The position numbers and the translations under genes are program-made. The notes under the pieces were generated by a model. It searched no databases. It worked only from the letters and a program-made list of their open reading frames with translations, and was not told the DNA's origin. From positions 1 through 41,348 of the forward strand of contig JARBUG010000021.1 in NCBI GenBank assembly GCA_029239785.1: a stretch of 41,348 nucleotides of DNA. Reading direction: 5' to 3'. Shown piece by piece: positions 24,973 to 33,317 of this stretch (position 1 is its first letter; each line of letters begins with the position of its first letter). This DNA comes from Symbiobacteriaceae bacterium (GTDB taxonomy: Bacteria > Bacillota > Sulfobacillia > Symbiobacteriales > Symbiobacteriaceae).

Positions 24973-26036
24973 GGCAGCACCTCCACCCGGCCCGCCAGGC
25001 CAGGGGAGAGGATCACCTCCGCTGCTTCCGTCACGAAGACGGCGCCATACTCGGGGTTGGCTTCCAGCCAAGCCTGGCCAACCGCGAGCCCCATCACGAA
25101 GAGGGCGGTTGAGAGGATATCGGCCTCAGCGGCCGTGGGCGCAAGTACCGTGACCGCAGCGAGACGGGGCATCGCGTTCCCCGACCATCCCGTCGCAGGG
25201 CTGCCCGTCCTCGGGTCGATGATGTGATGATATCGGACACCGCCCACATCGAACCCCTGCTGATAATCGCCGGACGTCGAGACCGCATCATCCTGAAGCG
25301 CAACCGTCGCCACGATCTGGCCTGGCGCCCGGGGGTGGGCGATCCCGATGCGCCACGGCTTGCCATCCGGGCGGGGACCGATCGCCACCATGTTACTGCC
25401 CACATCGATCAGACCGTGTTTCACCCCAGCCTCCCGCAGACCGGCTGCCGCCAGGTCCACAGCTAAACCCTTATGAAGGCCGCCCAGATCGAGCACGGCC
25501 TTCGAATCCACCAACCGGACTCGGGTCGGAAAAGTGCCCGCCCCACCGGCGGCTGCACCCTCCAACTCCCACGCCGCCACCCCCGCATGGGCCATCGCCT
25601 CCGCCAACTCCCCCGCCGACGGCACCCGGCCCACGCCACCAAAGTCATACAGATCAGCCACGCTACCCAGCGTGACGTCAAACGCTCCCCCGGTCCGTTC
25701 TCCCCATGACCGTGCCAACCGGAAAGCTTCAGCCGTAACCCCATCAACCTCCACCCAGTCCCCGGCCGCTGCCTGTACACGGGCCACCGCCGACTCCGAA
25801 TCATACCGGTTGAGCCGATCCTCCACCTCGTCCAAGGTCGCGACCGCAGTGGTCACCAGCTCCTCGGCCCGAGGATGAACGACTTTGAACTGGACAAAGG
25901 TGTCCAGTTCAAAGACAGTCTCTTCATATACTGCGGGTGTCCGGTGCCAAGCGCTGACACCCAGGCTGATCAGAGCCACCAGCGCTGCCCCCATCACGGG
26001 CAGTGCATTTGCCATGCGACGCGACACCCGCATCAC
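24969..26036 (-). CDS. apbE: FAD:protein FMN transferase
   Basis: Flavinyltransferase of up to 355 residues, exported and held by an N-terminal hydrophobic segment (PVMGAALVALISLGVSA); no lipobox cysteine is present. It attaches FMN from FAD to a Thr/Ser of target proteins on the outer membrane face. Motifs include FELDTFVQFK, DLGGLHKGLAVDLAA, GLIDVGSNMVAIG and the metal-site region AAEADILSTALFVMG. The target is most probably RdhC two genes upstream. The start is uncertain: GTG at 26036 lies too near GAGGTGATG, and GTG at 26027 fits that site better. Confidence 0.93.
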   Translation of the reverse strand: MMRVSRRMANALPVMGAALVALISLGVSAWHRTPAVYEETVFELDTFVQFKVVHPRAEELVTTAVATLDEVEDRLNRYDSESAVARVQAAAGDWVEVDGVTAEAFRLARSWGERTGGAFDVTLGSVADLYDFGGVGRVPSAGELAEAMAHAGVAAWELEGAAAGGAGTFPTRVRLVDSKAVLDLGGLHKGLAVDLAAAGLREAGVKHGLIDVGSNMVAIGPRPDGKPWRIGIAHPRAPGQIVATVALQDDAVSTSGDYQQGFDVGGVRYHHIIDPRTGSPATGWSGNAMPRLAAVTVLAPTAAEADILSTALFVMGLAVGQAWLEANPEYGAVFVTEAAEVILSPGLAGRVEVLP

Positions 26037-26051
26037 CTCACCAACACGTTA

Positions 26052-26153
26052 TCAGAACGCTTCGAGCAGGATTGCGGCAATCAGGAACACACCCAGAATC
26101 ACTAGCGCCCCGGTGATGATGTCGCTGCCCTTGTGCTTCGACGAGTTTTCCAT
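26052..26153 (-). CDS. 33-residue single-span membrane protein
   Basis: Tiny gene that begins inside the end of rdhC in another frame. The ATG is preceded by GGGAGGTGATG at a proper distance. The peptide has a charged N-terminus (MENSSKHKGSD) and one membrane span (ITGALVILGVFLIAAILLEAF). It overlaps rdhC by 52 bases and ends 15 bases before apbE. The ribosome site, the membrane-like composition and the gap-filling position support a real gene. It could be a small subunit of the membrane complex; no family is recognised. Confidence 0.65.
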   Translation of the reverse strand: MENSSKHKGSDIITGALVILGVFLIAAILLEAF

Positions 26154-27274
26154 CGCCGCATCACCTCCCGCCGTCCCAAATCGATCAGGTCCCTCGCTGC
26201 CCCCGCCGGGCACAGGTAGTTGCACCAGAACCGGGGCAGGAACATGCCGCTCACCAGAACTGTTAACAGCAACGCCCATTGCATCGTCGACCCCTTCAGG
26301 AGGAAGAGGGTGGCGAATGGCTCCACGCTCCCTGCCCCGGGACTGAGGGTGATGAAGCCCACCAACGCGCTGGCCCAGAGGACGACCCAGCGCACCCAGG
26401 CAAAGGTCTTCCGCACCCGGGGCGAAGGCTGAACCATTCCCTTCCCGACAAAAGAGAGCAGCTCCTGGGCGCCGCCGAACGGACAGAGCCAATAGCAGTA
26501 CCACGCCTTGCCGAAGCAGATGGTCAGCCCCAGCACGCCAACCACGAGAATATACCAGCGCAGACTTTCCTGCAACGGCGGCAGGTATCCCAGGAAGAGC
26601 GACGTCAACTGCGGCACCGCGAACATGGAGCCAAGCCAGAACCCCATCACCACGGTGGAGATAGCGAGAAAGGGCAGCCGCAGCTTGGTCCAATTCCGCA
26701 GGTGGAGCAGGACCGACACGGCCAGCATGCCAATCAGCACCCACTCCTCGATACCCATGACGCCGAGCAGCGGCGCATCGGCAATCGGCAGGTCGAACAG
26801 CTTACGGCCTGCCGTATGTGCGCCCCCCGCAACGGCGCCCGCAAGCGCCCGCGAAGTGATCGTCGCACCGGTTACGGCCTGAATATCCTGACCGACCGCA
26901 AAGGCGTTGCCCGCGCTCTTGCCATGGAACTGCTTGAGATACCCGCCGCGAATGACGGTATCAAAGAAGCCCGGCGACTCCTTTTGCGTGATCGGATGCA
27001 CACTGACCACCTTGCCGGCGGGGTCCAGCCGGGTGGCTACGGTCAGCGGTCCGCCATAGCCCGAAGCGCTCCCCAGCGCCACGTAGCCGAGCATTTTTCC
27101 GCCGCCATCGGTCAGTTCCCAGATGCCAGATGGACCTTCCTTGCCCAGCCGCTCGCCAGCCTGGAGGGTCCTCGCCACCAGTGGCGCCAGATCCGGCCCC
27201 GGTGCCAGACGTGCGTAGACAAAGGCGCCAAGGAGACTGGCAACCGCCAGCCAGACGAACAATCGTTTTTTCAC
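26102..27274 (-). CDS. rdhC: RdhC-like FMN-binding NosR/NapH-type membrane protein
   Basis: Membrane redox protein of 390 residues. After an N-terminal span comes an outer FMN-binding domain (about 40-160) whose flavinylation motif reads AVTGATITS. Five further spans follow, with the paired cysteine motifs CYWLCPFGGAQ and CNYLCPAGAARD of NosR/NapH/RdhC proteins. It should pass electrons from menaquinol through covalent FMN to the reductive dehalogenase. I chose the GTG at 27274, which has AAGGGA 7 bases upstream; the ORF extends 25 codons further without a ribosome site. Classification as RdhC rests on the adjoining rdhA and rdhB; alone it could be called NosR-like. Confidence 0.85.
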   Translation of the reverse strand: MKKRLFVWLAVASLLGAFVYARLAPGPDLAPLVARTLQAGERLGKEGPSGIWELTDGGGKMLGYVALGSASGYGGPLTVATRLDPAGKVVSVHPITQKESPGFFDTVIRGGYLKQFHGKSAGNAFAVGQDIQAVTGATITSRALAGAVAGGAHTAGRKLFDLPIADAPLLGVMGIEEWVLIGMLAVSVLLHLRNWTKLRLPFLAISTVVMGFWLGSMFAVPQLTSLFLGYLPPLQESLRWYILVVGVLGLTICFGKAWYCYWLCPFGGAQELLSFVGKGMVQPSPRVRKTFAWVRWVVLWASALVGFITLSPGAGSVEPFATLFLLKGSTMQWALLLTVLVSGMFLPRFWCNYLCPAGAARDLIDLGRREVMRRWKTRRSTRAATSSPGR

Positions 27275-27319
27275 GGCGACATCCCTTCTCGTAAACGCGA
27301 TGTCGGAGAGAAAGCAGTT

Positions 27320-27344
27320 GCGGCCCGCCGGGGAGGCGGGCCGC
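27320..27344 (-). promoter_or_regulatory. strong hairpin between rdhB and rdhC
   Basis: Perfect 10-bp GC stem GCGGCCCGCC / GGCGGGCCGC with a 5-base loop, 11 bases after the rdhB stop. No U-tract follows at once, so it may stabilise the rdhAB message or attenuate transcription rather than end it. Confidence 0.6.
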
Positions 27345-27354
27345 ATCACCGACT

Positions 27355-27654
27355 CTAGGCGGCCTTCGAAGTCGTCTTGGGCTGACCGCCCTTACGGGAG
27401 TAGCCCAGGCGGACGCCGAGAACCAGCAGCACCAGGCCAGGCAACCCCAGGAAGAGCAAGGAGAGGTTGGCGGCCTTGGGTTCCAGCTCGGCCAGCGAGT
27501 TAATGTAAGTGTCAACGTTGAACAGAATCAACAGCAGACCCGCTCCGACCAGTAACCACTCGTACCAGCGCAGCTTGATGTTATGCTTGTTCAAGAACTG
27601 CACCAGCAAGGTGACGCCCAGGCCGGCGACCAGGCCGATTAGCATCCACAGCAT
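27355..27654 (-). CDS. rdhB: reductive dehalogenase membrane anchor RdhB
   Basis: Small membrane protein of 99 residues with three spans (LWMLIGLVAGLGVTLLVQFL; WYEWLLVGAGLLLILFNV; LSLLFLGLPGLVLLVLGVRL). The WYEW segment, followed by the SLAELEPKAA stretch before the last span, matches the RdhB/PceB family that tethers the dehalogenase to the outer face of the membrane. The ATG at 27654 has AAGGAGGG 7 bases upstream and lies 13 bases after rdhA. The C-terminus is basic (SRKGGQPKTTSKAA), predicted inside. Confidence 0.87.
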   Translation of the reverse strand: MLWMLIGLVAGLGVTLLVQFLNKHNIKLRWYEWLLVGAGLLLILFNVDTYINSLAELEPKAANLSLLFLGLPGLVLLVLGVRLGYSRKGGQPKTTSKAA

Positions 27655-27667
27655 GGCTTCACCCTCC

Positions 27668-29026
27668 TTACTTCTTGTGACCCTGGGTGGTGTCGATGCC
27701 CATCTCGGGCAGGTTGGCCTTCCACCATTCTTCCGGATCCTTGTAGTCTTCATAGAAGACATCGTCCAGCTTCCGGAACATGCCGTCGAAGGCGGGGGTC
27801 ATCGATGCGGTGGCCTTCACCAGGGTGTGGACCGAAGCAAGGTCGCTCTTGGCATACGGGCACGACGCAAAGCAGATGCCGCAGTTGGTGCCGACTGCTG
27901 CCCAGTAGGCCCGGCACGAGGTAGAATCCTCGAAGTAGGCCTTATGACCGGGGTTATTCCAGCCGCCCTTGGTCTCCCAGCTCGGTTCGCGGTCAAAGCT
28001 GAGCGACTTGGAGGGGCAGGCCTCGGCGCACTTCTTGCAGTTCTTGCAGAACTCCATGATGCCGGCATCGATCGGCTTGGTCGGCGCCATCGGCAGGTCG
28101 GTCACCAGCTTGAAGACACGGACCATGGGGCCGTACTCCGGCGTCACCAGGCGATTCAGGCGGGAGAGTTCGCCCAGGCCGGCCAGCACGCCGAAGGCGG
28201 GGGCGATGCCGAGGGCGTTGGTGGCCGCCTCGCCGTACCCGTGGTAGCCCAGTGCCCGCAGGAACTCCTGCAACTGGGCCTGAATCTGGGTCTGGCGGGT
28301 GTAGGTCAGGGTGGTGGTCTGCGACCCCAGCACGGTGGGGGAGCGGCGCATCGTCTCGGTGGACATCTGAATTGTATAGACGATGACCCAGCGCGCCTTC
28401 TTGGGCAGGACCCGCTTCTTCTCATCTTCCGAGCCGACTTCGTCGTCGCCGAAAACGATCGCCTTGCCGTCCGGGTCGACGGAGTAGATCAGCTTCTCGG
28501 TGTTGCTGTCCAACTCGACGACGCCGACCGTGGCTGCACCCATGTGCCGCAGGGCCGCCATGACGATCTGCGTGTTCTCCTCGGGCGTTCCTTCGTAGAT
28601 GGGCACGCCCCGGTCCTTCGGGGTGGTGGCCTTATTCGGCCCGAGGAAGCTCATGGGCACGCGGCCGGCGTTGGTCGCTTCCTTCAGGGCAATATCTTTA
28701 GTGGTGTAGCCGGGCCGACCCTCGAGTTCGGCTTCCTTCGGGACCCGGGCGTTCAGTGCGTTCAGTTCATCGGCCTTCTCCTTGCCGACATAGGTCGGCA
28801 TACTCTTGCGGGTTGTCTTGGTCTCGTCATACCGCTGGACGGTCTGCCAGTCGATTTCGGTGGTCGGTGTGTTGGTCTCCTTGACCCACCAGAGGCGGCT
28901 CCGGTCAACATACTGTGGCCGCGGGTCCAGTTGGTCAGCCGCCGCTTCACCGGCGTTCAGGGCGACAGCCGTACCGGCCAGCCCGATGGCCGCCAGCAGT
29001 TCCCTTCGAGACAGGTTTCCAGCCAT
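27668..29026 (-). CDS. rdhA: reductive dehalogenase catalytic subunit
   Basis: Exported corrinoid iron-sulfur protein of 452 residues, typical RdhA length. A twin-arginine signal (SRRELLAAIGLAGTAVAL) leads it through the TAT system. The family segment LAGLGELSRLNRLVTPEYGP is at about 281-300. Two ferredoxin motifs follow: FCKNCKKCAEACP (Cys 327-337) and C371 with NCGICFASCP (382-389). Family members reduce organohalides with cobalamin; the substrate here cannot be read. The first of six co-directional genes, 125 bases after a two-component system. ATG at 29026 follows GAGGAAGGGG. QueG, a relative, lacks the TAT signal and an RdhB partner. Confidence 0.92.
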   Translation of the reverse strand: MAGNLSRRELLAAIGLAGTAVALNAGEAAADQLDPRPQYVDRSRLWWVKETNTPTTEIDWQTVQRYDETKTTRKSMPTYVGKEKADELNALNARVPKEAELEGRPGYTTKDIALKEATNAGRVPMSFLGPNKATTPKDRGVPIYEGTPEENTQIVMAALRHMGAATVGVVELDSNTEKLIYSVDPDGKAIVFGDDEVGSEDEKKRVLPKKARWVIVYTIQMSTETMRRSPTVLGSQTTTLTYTRQTQIQAQLQEFLRALGYHGYGEAATNALGIAPAFGVLAGLGELSRLNRLVTPEYGPMVRVFKLVTDLPMAPTKPIDAGIMEFCKNCKKCAEACPSKSLSFDREPSWETKGGWNNPGHKAYFEDSTSCRAYWAAVGTNCGICFASCPYAKSDLASVHTLVKATASMTPAFDGMFRKLDDVFYEDYKDPEEWWKANLPEMGIDTTQGHKK

Positions 29027-29107
29027 GCGTTCTACCCCTTCCTCACTTGGGCTCCTGTCTATACAATACAGGTGGCCCCGTGAGAATCGCATAAACGCAT
29101 GGCTGGC

Positions 29108-29129
29108 GCCCATAAAAATCCTATAAAAA
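29108..29129 (-). promoter_or_regulatory. tandem 11-bp repeats upstream of rdhA
   Basis: On the minus strand TTTTTATAGGA is directly followed by TTTTTATGGGC; a looser TTTATGCGA lies about three turns further on. They sit 80-100 bases before the rdhA start. Direct repeats with an 11-base period are the usual binding pattern of OmpR-type regulators such as the one encoded just upstream. Confidence 0.5.
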
Positions 29130-29151
29130 ACCCGGTTATTCCGCAGACAGT

Positions 29152-29844
29152 TCAAAGCAGGGAAAGCTTATACCCAACCCCCGGTACGGTCTGCACCATC
29201 TGCTTCAAGTCAGCGCTCCCCGAGAGTTTCTGCCGAATGTGCAGGACCGTGACCCGCAGATACTCCACCGCATCCCGGTACTCCGGTCCCCATACGTGGC
29301 TGAGCAGATCCTCATGAAGCACCACCTTGCCGGCATGGGCCGCCAGGTGGGCGAGCAGTTTGAACTCGGTCGGCGTCAGGTGCAGGGGCTCGTCTCCCGC
29401 CCAAGCCTCATAGTGCGCAACGTCCAATTTGAGGGCGCCCACTTCGAGCACGGGATTGTGGTTGCCGCCGCCCTTTATCGACCGCCGCAGCACGGCCCGA
29501 ATGCGCGCCAACAGTTCGTCCACATCAAAGGGCTTGACGATGTAATCGTCGGCTCCCAGATCCAGCCCCCTGATCTTCGCGGGCGAACTGTCACGGGCGG
29601 TCAGCATGATTACCGGGGTTTCGCTGAAGCTCCGCAGCCGTACAAACAGATCCATCCCATCCATATCGGGTAGGCCTAGATCGAGCAGCAGCAAGTCGGG
29701 GTCGTGCTGCTCGCAGGCGTCGATCGCTTCGGCTGCCGTGGCTGCCAGGAGAACGTCATACCCGGCCGCCTTGAGGTTGGCCCGCACGAATCGCTGAATG
29801 CGGGGCTCGTCGTCGACCACCAGAATGACCTGCCTGCCTGTCAT
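29152..29844 (-). CDS. OmpR/KdpE-type response regulator upstream of rdhA
   Basis: Response regulator of 230 residues. Receiver domain about 5-118, with acidic residues in VVDDEPR, phosphorylated Asp in LLLLDLGLPD, and Lys in DDYIVKPFD. The winged helix covers about 130-228, with LTPTEFKLLAHLAAHAGKVV and the closing QTVPGVGYKLSLL. The ATG overlaps the kinase stop as TAATG, so the pair is translationally coupled. An upstream extension of the frame has no ribosome site. Position directly before rdhA, and tandem repeats in between, suggest control of the rdh operon. Confidence 0.93.
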   Translation of the reverse strand: MTGRQVILVVDDEPRIQRFVRANLKAAGYDVLLAATAAEAIDACEQHDPDLLLLDLGLPDMDGMDLFVRLRSFSETPVIMLTARDSSPAKIRGLDLGADDYIVKPFDVDELLARIRAVLRRSIKGGGNHNPVLEVGALKLDVAHYEAWAGDEPLHLTPTEFKLLAHLAAHAGKVVLHEDLLSHVWGPEYRDAVEYLRVTVLHIRQKLSGSADLKQMVQTVPGVGYKLSLL

Positions 29845-32543
29845 TACGAGTTCGCTCCTTCCGTGACGGGGGCGGCAACCGGTACGGTGAAGGTAATACG
29901 GGCGCCCTGCCCAGGACTTGACTCTGCCCAAATTTTTCCGCCATGAGCTTCGACGATGCCGCGGCAGATCGACAGGCCCAGGCCAGTGCCGCGGGTTCGC
30001 CCCGCCCTGGCGCTGCTGCCCCGGTAGAACCGGTCGAAGACGCGGCTCAGTTGCTCAGGCTGAATGCCGACGCCCGTATCGCAGACCTCTGTTTGCACGA
30101 ACCCTGAGCGCACTGAAGCCGATACTGTGATGATGCTTCCGGTCGGCGAATACTGGGCGGCGTTGTTGAGCAAGTTGTCCAGCACCTGGTCAATACGCCG
30201 GAAATCCACATGGACCAGTGGCAGGTTAGTCGGCAGTTCGGCCGCAAACTGATGCTGGGGCCACCGTCCGCGGGCCCGCTTCAGGGCCCGGCGAATCAGG
30301 GGCTGACAGGCATCGGCGGTGCGATCGAGCTGAAGCGCCCCGCTGGAGATGCGAGACATATCCAGCACGCCTTCGATCAGCTCTTTGAGCCGACGGCTTT
30401 CCTCGGCGATTCCTTCCAGGAACTCGTTCCGCTCCTCGGGCTCCAGCCCGTCTCCAAGGTTACGCAAGGTGTCGGCGTTGCCCAAAATGGTTGTCAGGGG
30501 CGTGCGCAGCTCGTGGGAGACATTGGCCAGCAGTTCATCCTTAAAGCGTTCTAGCTGCCGCTCTTCAGTGACATCGCGCAGGAGGATGCCATAGCCAGGG
30601 TTCGTCCCCTCGGTGAATACCGGAAAGGCGCTGGCGGCCACCGTACGGCGGGTAGGGCCGGGCAGTTCCAAGTCGGCAAGGGAGATGGCTGCGCCTCCGC
30701 TCAGATCTTCAGTAGCCGGCGTCAGGACAGCGGCCGGATTGTCTCCCGCCCAGTGTGCGAATAGACTCCGCAGCGAGGTACCGGACGGCGGCAGACCGCC
30801 CAGTTCGAGAAGCGCAGCAGCGGCTGGGTTGGCAAACTGTACAGTATGGTCCGGGGCGACCAGTAACAGGCCTTCGTGCATGGAGCTGGTGATGGAGCGC
30901 AGTGTCGACCACTGGTCCTGCAGCTCTTCAAAAAGCCAGGCGCTGGATACCGCTGGACCGACCTGGCCGGCCAGCGTCGAGAGCAGGTCAACCGAGTGTT
31001 CATTGAAGTAGTTCGAGTGCATGCTGATGCCGACAAGGGCGCCGACCACGGAACCGTCGGCCCGGATGGGGACCCCGCACACCGATGCGTGGGGGTAATC
31101 GTCCGCCCAGCGGCCGAAACTTTGGCGCTGCACCGCGACATCAGGCACAAGCACCGGCTGCCCCTCCGCAACAATTCGAGCGGACATGCTGCGGTTGAGT
31201 TCCTCTCGGGCTGGTACCCGCCAACTGATGCCGGGCGCTTCAAGGGCCTGGAGGTTCAACTCTCCTGCGGCATCTCGCAGCACCACTAGGCCCACATCCG
31301 CTCCGACAAGCCGGAGGATGCCCCTGGCGATCTCATCCATTCGTGCGCCCAGGTCAAGGATACCCGTGATGGCGGTGGCCGTTGCGTTCAAGGCGGCCAA
31401 CTCCTCGCTGCGCCGGGTCACCTGATGGGTCCGCTCCTCGACCCGCTCTTCGAGCGTGGCGTTGAGCTGCATCAGGTCCGTCTGGTGCTTTTGCAGGACG
31501 CCCACCATCTCGTTGAAGCCGTCGTGGAGTTCCGCCATCTCTTTGGGCATGCTGATGCGGGGGCTTTCGGCCCGGGCCTGCATATTGCCATTTCGCACGG
31601 CCTGGGCCGCTTTCATGAGGGCGAGAATGGGCGCGTTCATGGTGCGGGCAAGCAGCCAGGCCAACGTCAATCCCAGCGCCAGCGCCAGGGTTATGGTCAG
31701 AGCTGCGTCCTCCAGCGAATCGATAACGTCCGCATAGAAGGCCGCCCGCGGCGTGATGATGGCGACCCCCCAGTTCAATTCGGCAGTGGTGGCGTAACCG
31801 CCCAGGTGGCTGTCGCTCTCCCACCATGGGCTGCCGGTGCGCAGTTGCTGAATGTGCAGTTCCTGGCCCAGGTTGGCAAACGGCTCATACTGCACCGGTC
31901 CGGCGTGGGCGATGAGGGTATTACGGTTATCAACTAGGAGAATCTCTTCGTCCTGATGGACCTGGTGCGCCGCGAGCCATGCCGAAAGCTTGGATAGGTC
32001 AAGTCCGCCGGAGATGAAGTACCGAACTTCGCCCTGCTGGTCCAGGAGGGGCGCGACCATCGTTACTAACGGTCCGTTGTTGATGACGATGCCGGGAATG
32101 ACGTCCGAGTAGACCATCTTTTTGGTCCTCATGAGCGGCTCGAAGTACGCCGCCTTCCCATTCCGGCCAGCCAGAGGCTTGCCAGTCAGGTCAAACTGCG
32201 GCGAGAAGACCAGCGTGTTGCCAAGAGTGTCGCCCAGGAAGGTGCCGACGATGCCTGGGTATTCGTCACGCATGGTGTCGAGAATGCGTTGCACGTCCAG
32301 CGTGGTCGGGTCAGGCGCTGTTTCGAGTTGGCGGGCCAGGGTGCGTACCGCCCGGGCGTGAACGGCGACGTAGTTGCCAACGTCATCGCTGAGTGCTTTC
32401 GCTCTGGCGTGTTGCTCGTTGAGCGCTCGCTCGTAGGCGGCGTGAACGCCCATCAGTTCGGAGCCGCCGACGATGATGGAGGGCACGGTGGCCGCAACCA
32501 GGAGCACGAGCAGTAAGTAGGTCTGGAGTCGGCGCTCTCGCAC
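29844..32543 (-). CDS. multidomain sensor kinase (dCACHE-HAMP-GAF-PAS-HisKA-HATPase)
   Basis: Membrane histidine kinase of 899 residues. Two spans (about 7-27 and 280-302) enclose a large dCACHE-type outer sensor domain with YFEPLMRTKKMVYSDVIPG and ISGGLDLSKLSAWL. Inside follow HAMP, a coiled coil, a GAF domain (about 400-545), a PAS domain (about 560-650), HisKA with NVSHELRTPLT (His 677), and an HATPase with LNNAAQYS, CDTGVGI and GTGLGLSICRG. The GTG at 32543 has AGGGGG 9 bases upstream; an ATG 69 bases earlier has no site. The dCACHE type suggests a small-molecule ligand, perhaps the electron acceptor; that is an inference. A 40-bp piece of this gene recurs at 33278-33317. Confidence 0.9.
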   Translation of the reverse strand: MRERRLQTYLLLVLLVAATVPSIIVGGSELMGVHAAYERALNEQHARAKALSDDVGNYVAVHARAVRTLARQLETAPDPTTLDVQRILDTMRDEYPGIVGTFLGDTLGNTLVFSPQFDLTGKPLAGRNGKAAYFEPLMRTKKMVYSDVIPGIVINNGPLVTMVAPLLDQQGEVRYFISGGLDLSKLSAWLAAHQVHQDEEILLVDNRNTLIAHAGPVQYEPFANLGQELHIQQLRTGSPWWESDSHLGGYATTAELNWGVAIITPRAAFYADVIDSLEDAALTITLALALGLTLAWLLARTMNAPILALMKAAQAVRNGNMQARAESPRISMPKEMAELHDGFNEMVGVLQKHQTDLMQLNATLEERVEERTHQVTRRSEELAALNATATAITGILDLGARMDEIARGILRLVGADVGLVVLRDAAGELNLQALEAPGISWRVPAREELNRSMSARIVAEGQPVLVPDVAVQRQSFGRWADDYPHASVCGVPIRADGSVVGALVGISMHSNYFNEHSVDLLSTLAGQVGPAVSSAWLFEELQDQWSTLRSITSSMHEGLLLVAPDHTVQFANPAAAALLELGGLPPSGTSLRSLFAHWAGDNPAAVLTPATEDLSGGAAISLADLELPGPTRRTVAASAFPVFTEGTNPGYGILLRDVTEERQLERFKDELLANVSHELRTPLTTILGNADTLRNLGDGLEPEERNEFLEGIAEESRRLKELIEGVLDMSRISSGALQLDRTADACQPLIRRALKRARGRWPQHQFAAELPTNLPLVHVDFRRIDQVLDNLLNNAAQYSPTGSIITVSASVRSGFVQTEVCDTGVGIQPEQLSRVFDRFYRGSSARAGRTRGTGLGLSICRGIVEAHGGKIWAESSPGQGARITFTVPVAAPVTEGANS

Positions 32544-32695
32544 GGGTTGCTTCCCCCTCGTTCGCTGGAGTTCTTCCCATTGTACGAGGGCCCTGGCCCG
32601 CAACATATTCATATGATGGACTAATCCGAGTACCCGATGGGGTCATCTTGGCCACGACTTGCCCCTAGGCCGCGTTCACGGCCCCGGGCCCGGAA

Positions 32696-33184
32696 CTAAT
32701 GGTGTGCCTGTTCGACTCGGAGGGGCACAGAATAAGCAAGACGCCTGCGGCTCTTGGGCTTAGCCGCAGGCGTCTTTACACTTAACCAAGTTAATTTCGG
32801 GTCTGCGGTGTTAGAAAAGGCCAGCATGCGTTCGCCTTCGACCCGAGTGCACATGTCCTGCTTGCGAAACCGGGCCGTAATTACCGCATCCATTGGGTAG
32901 CCGGCCGCCAGTCCCATGCTCAGGACGAAGGCCCCCTCCCCGGGGACGTTAAACAGAGGACGCATCAGGGGCTCGAACAGGACCCCGATAAAGTGAACCA
33001 CGCCAAACCCCAACATTAGCTCCGACAGTATGAAGAACGGCAGGAGCGACGGGAAGACGACGTTCAGGAACAGATTCATCCCATTCTTCGCCGATTCAAG
33101 AGCCGTCTCCGGGGACCAGACCAGCGACAGCGTGAGCAGTACTGCGGCTGCCGCCCACACTAAGGCCGATATCTTGCCTCGCAT
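32696..33184 (-). pseudogene. ylbJ: truncated second copy of ylbJ
   Basis: The first 129 codons match the intact ylbJ at 94 percent of residues (8 differences), ending at the shared NTADP. After that the frame runs on for 33 unrelated codons, part of them read from a terminator hairpin, so transcription would stop inside the ORF. The start codon, GGAGGTG site and 93-bp leader are intact. Most nucleotide differences in the coding part are synonymous; the leader is nearly unchanged. It lacks two thirds of the protein and is probably non-functional, unless the leader itself has a role. Confidence 0.88.
32738..32776. terminator. terminator hairpin, left copy
   Basis: Perfect 15-bp stem AAGACGCCTGCGGCT / AGCCGCAGGCGTCTT with a 9-base loop. 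It lies inside the 3' tail of the truncated ylbJ reading frame. A near-identical hairpin is at 34774-34811. Confidence 0.75.
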
Positions 33185-33277
33185 AGGGCACCTCCATACG
33201 AAATGTGGCAAGTCCTCGAAAGGGCTTGCCACATAAGGTATGTCCCATGCAACCACCAGAGTACAAGTCCTGGAGCC
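33185..33277 (-). repeat. duplicated ylbJ leader
   Basis: Ninety-three bases identical to 23767-23859 except for two positions, both in the loop of the stem-loop at 33204-33233 (loop TTCG here, TATG in the other copy, minus strand). The match ends where a fragment of the neighbouring kinase gene begins. Confidence 0.9.
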
Positions 33278-33317
33278 AAGGTGTCGGCGTTGCCCAGAAA
33301 TGGTTGTCAGGGGCGTG
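33278..33317 (+). repeat. fragment of the adjacent sensor-kinase gene
   Basis: Matches 30466-30504 over 39 of 40 positions, with one inserted G. The source codes for the segment just after the phosphorylated His of the dCACHE kinase. It is joined directly to the duplicated ylbJ leader, as in a recombination joint. Confidence 0.85.

Noticed and set aside
26154-26744. The long upstream part of the frame that contains the 33-residue peptide
   Set aside because: It is an alternative frame within rdhC without ribosome site; only the final 33 codons have start signals and membrane character.
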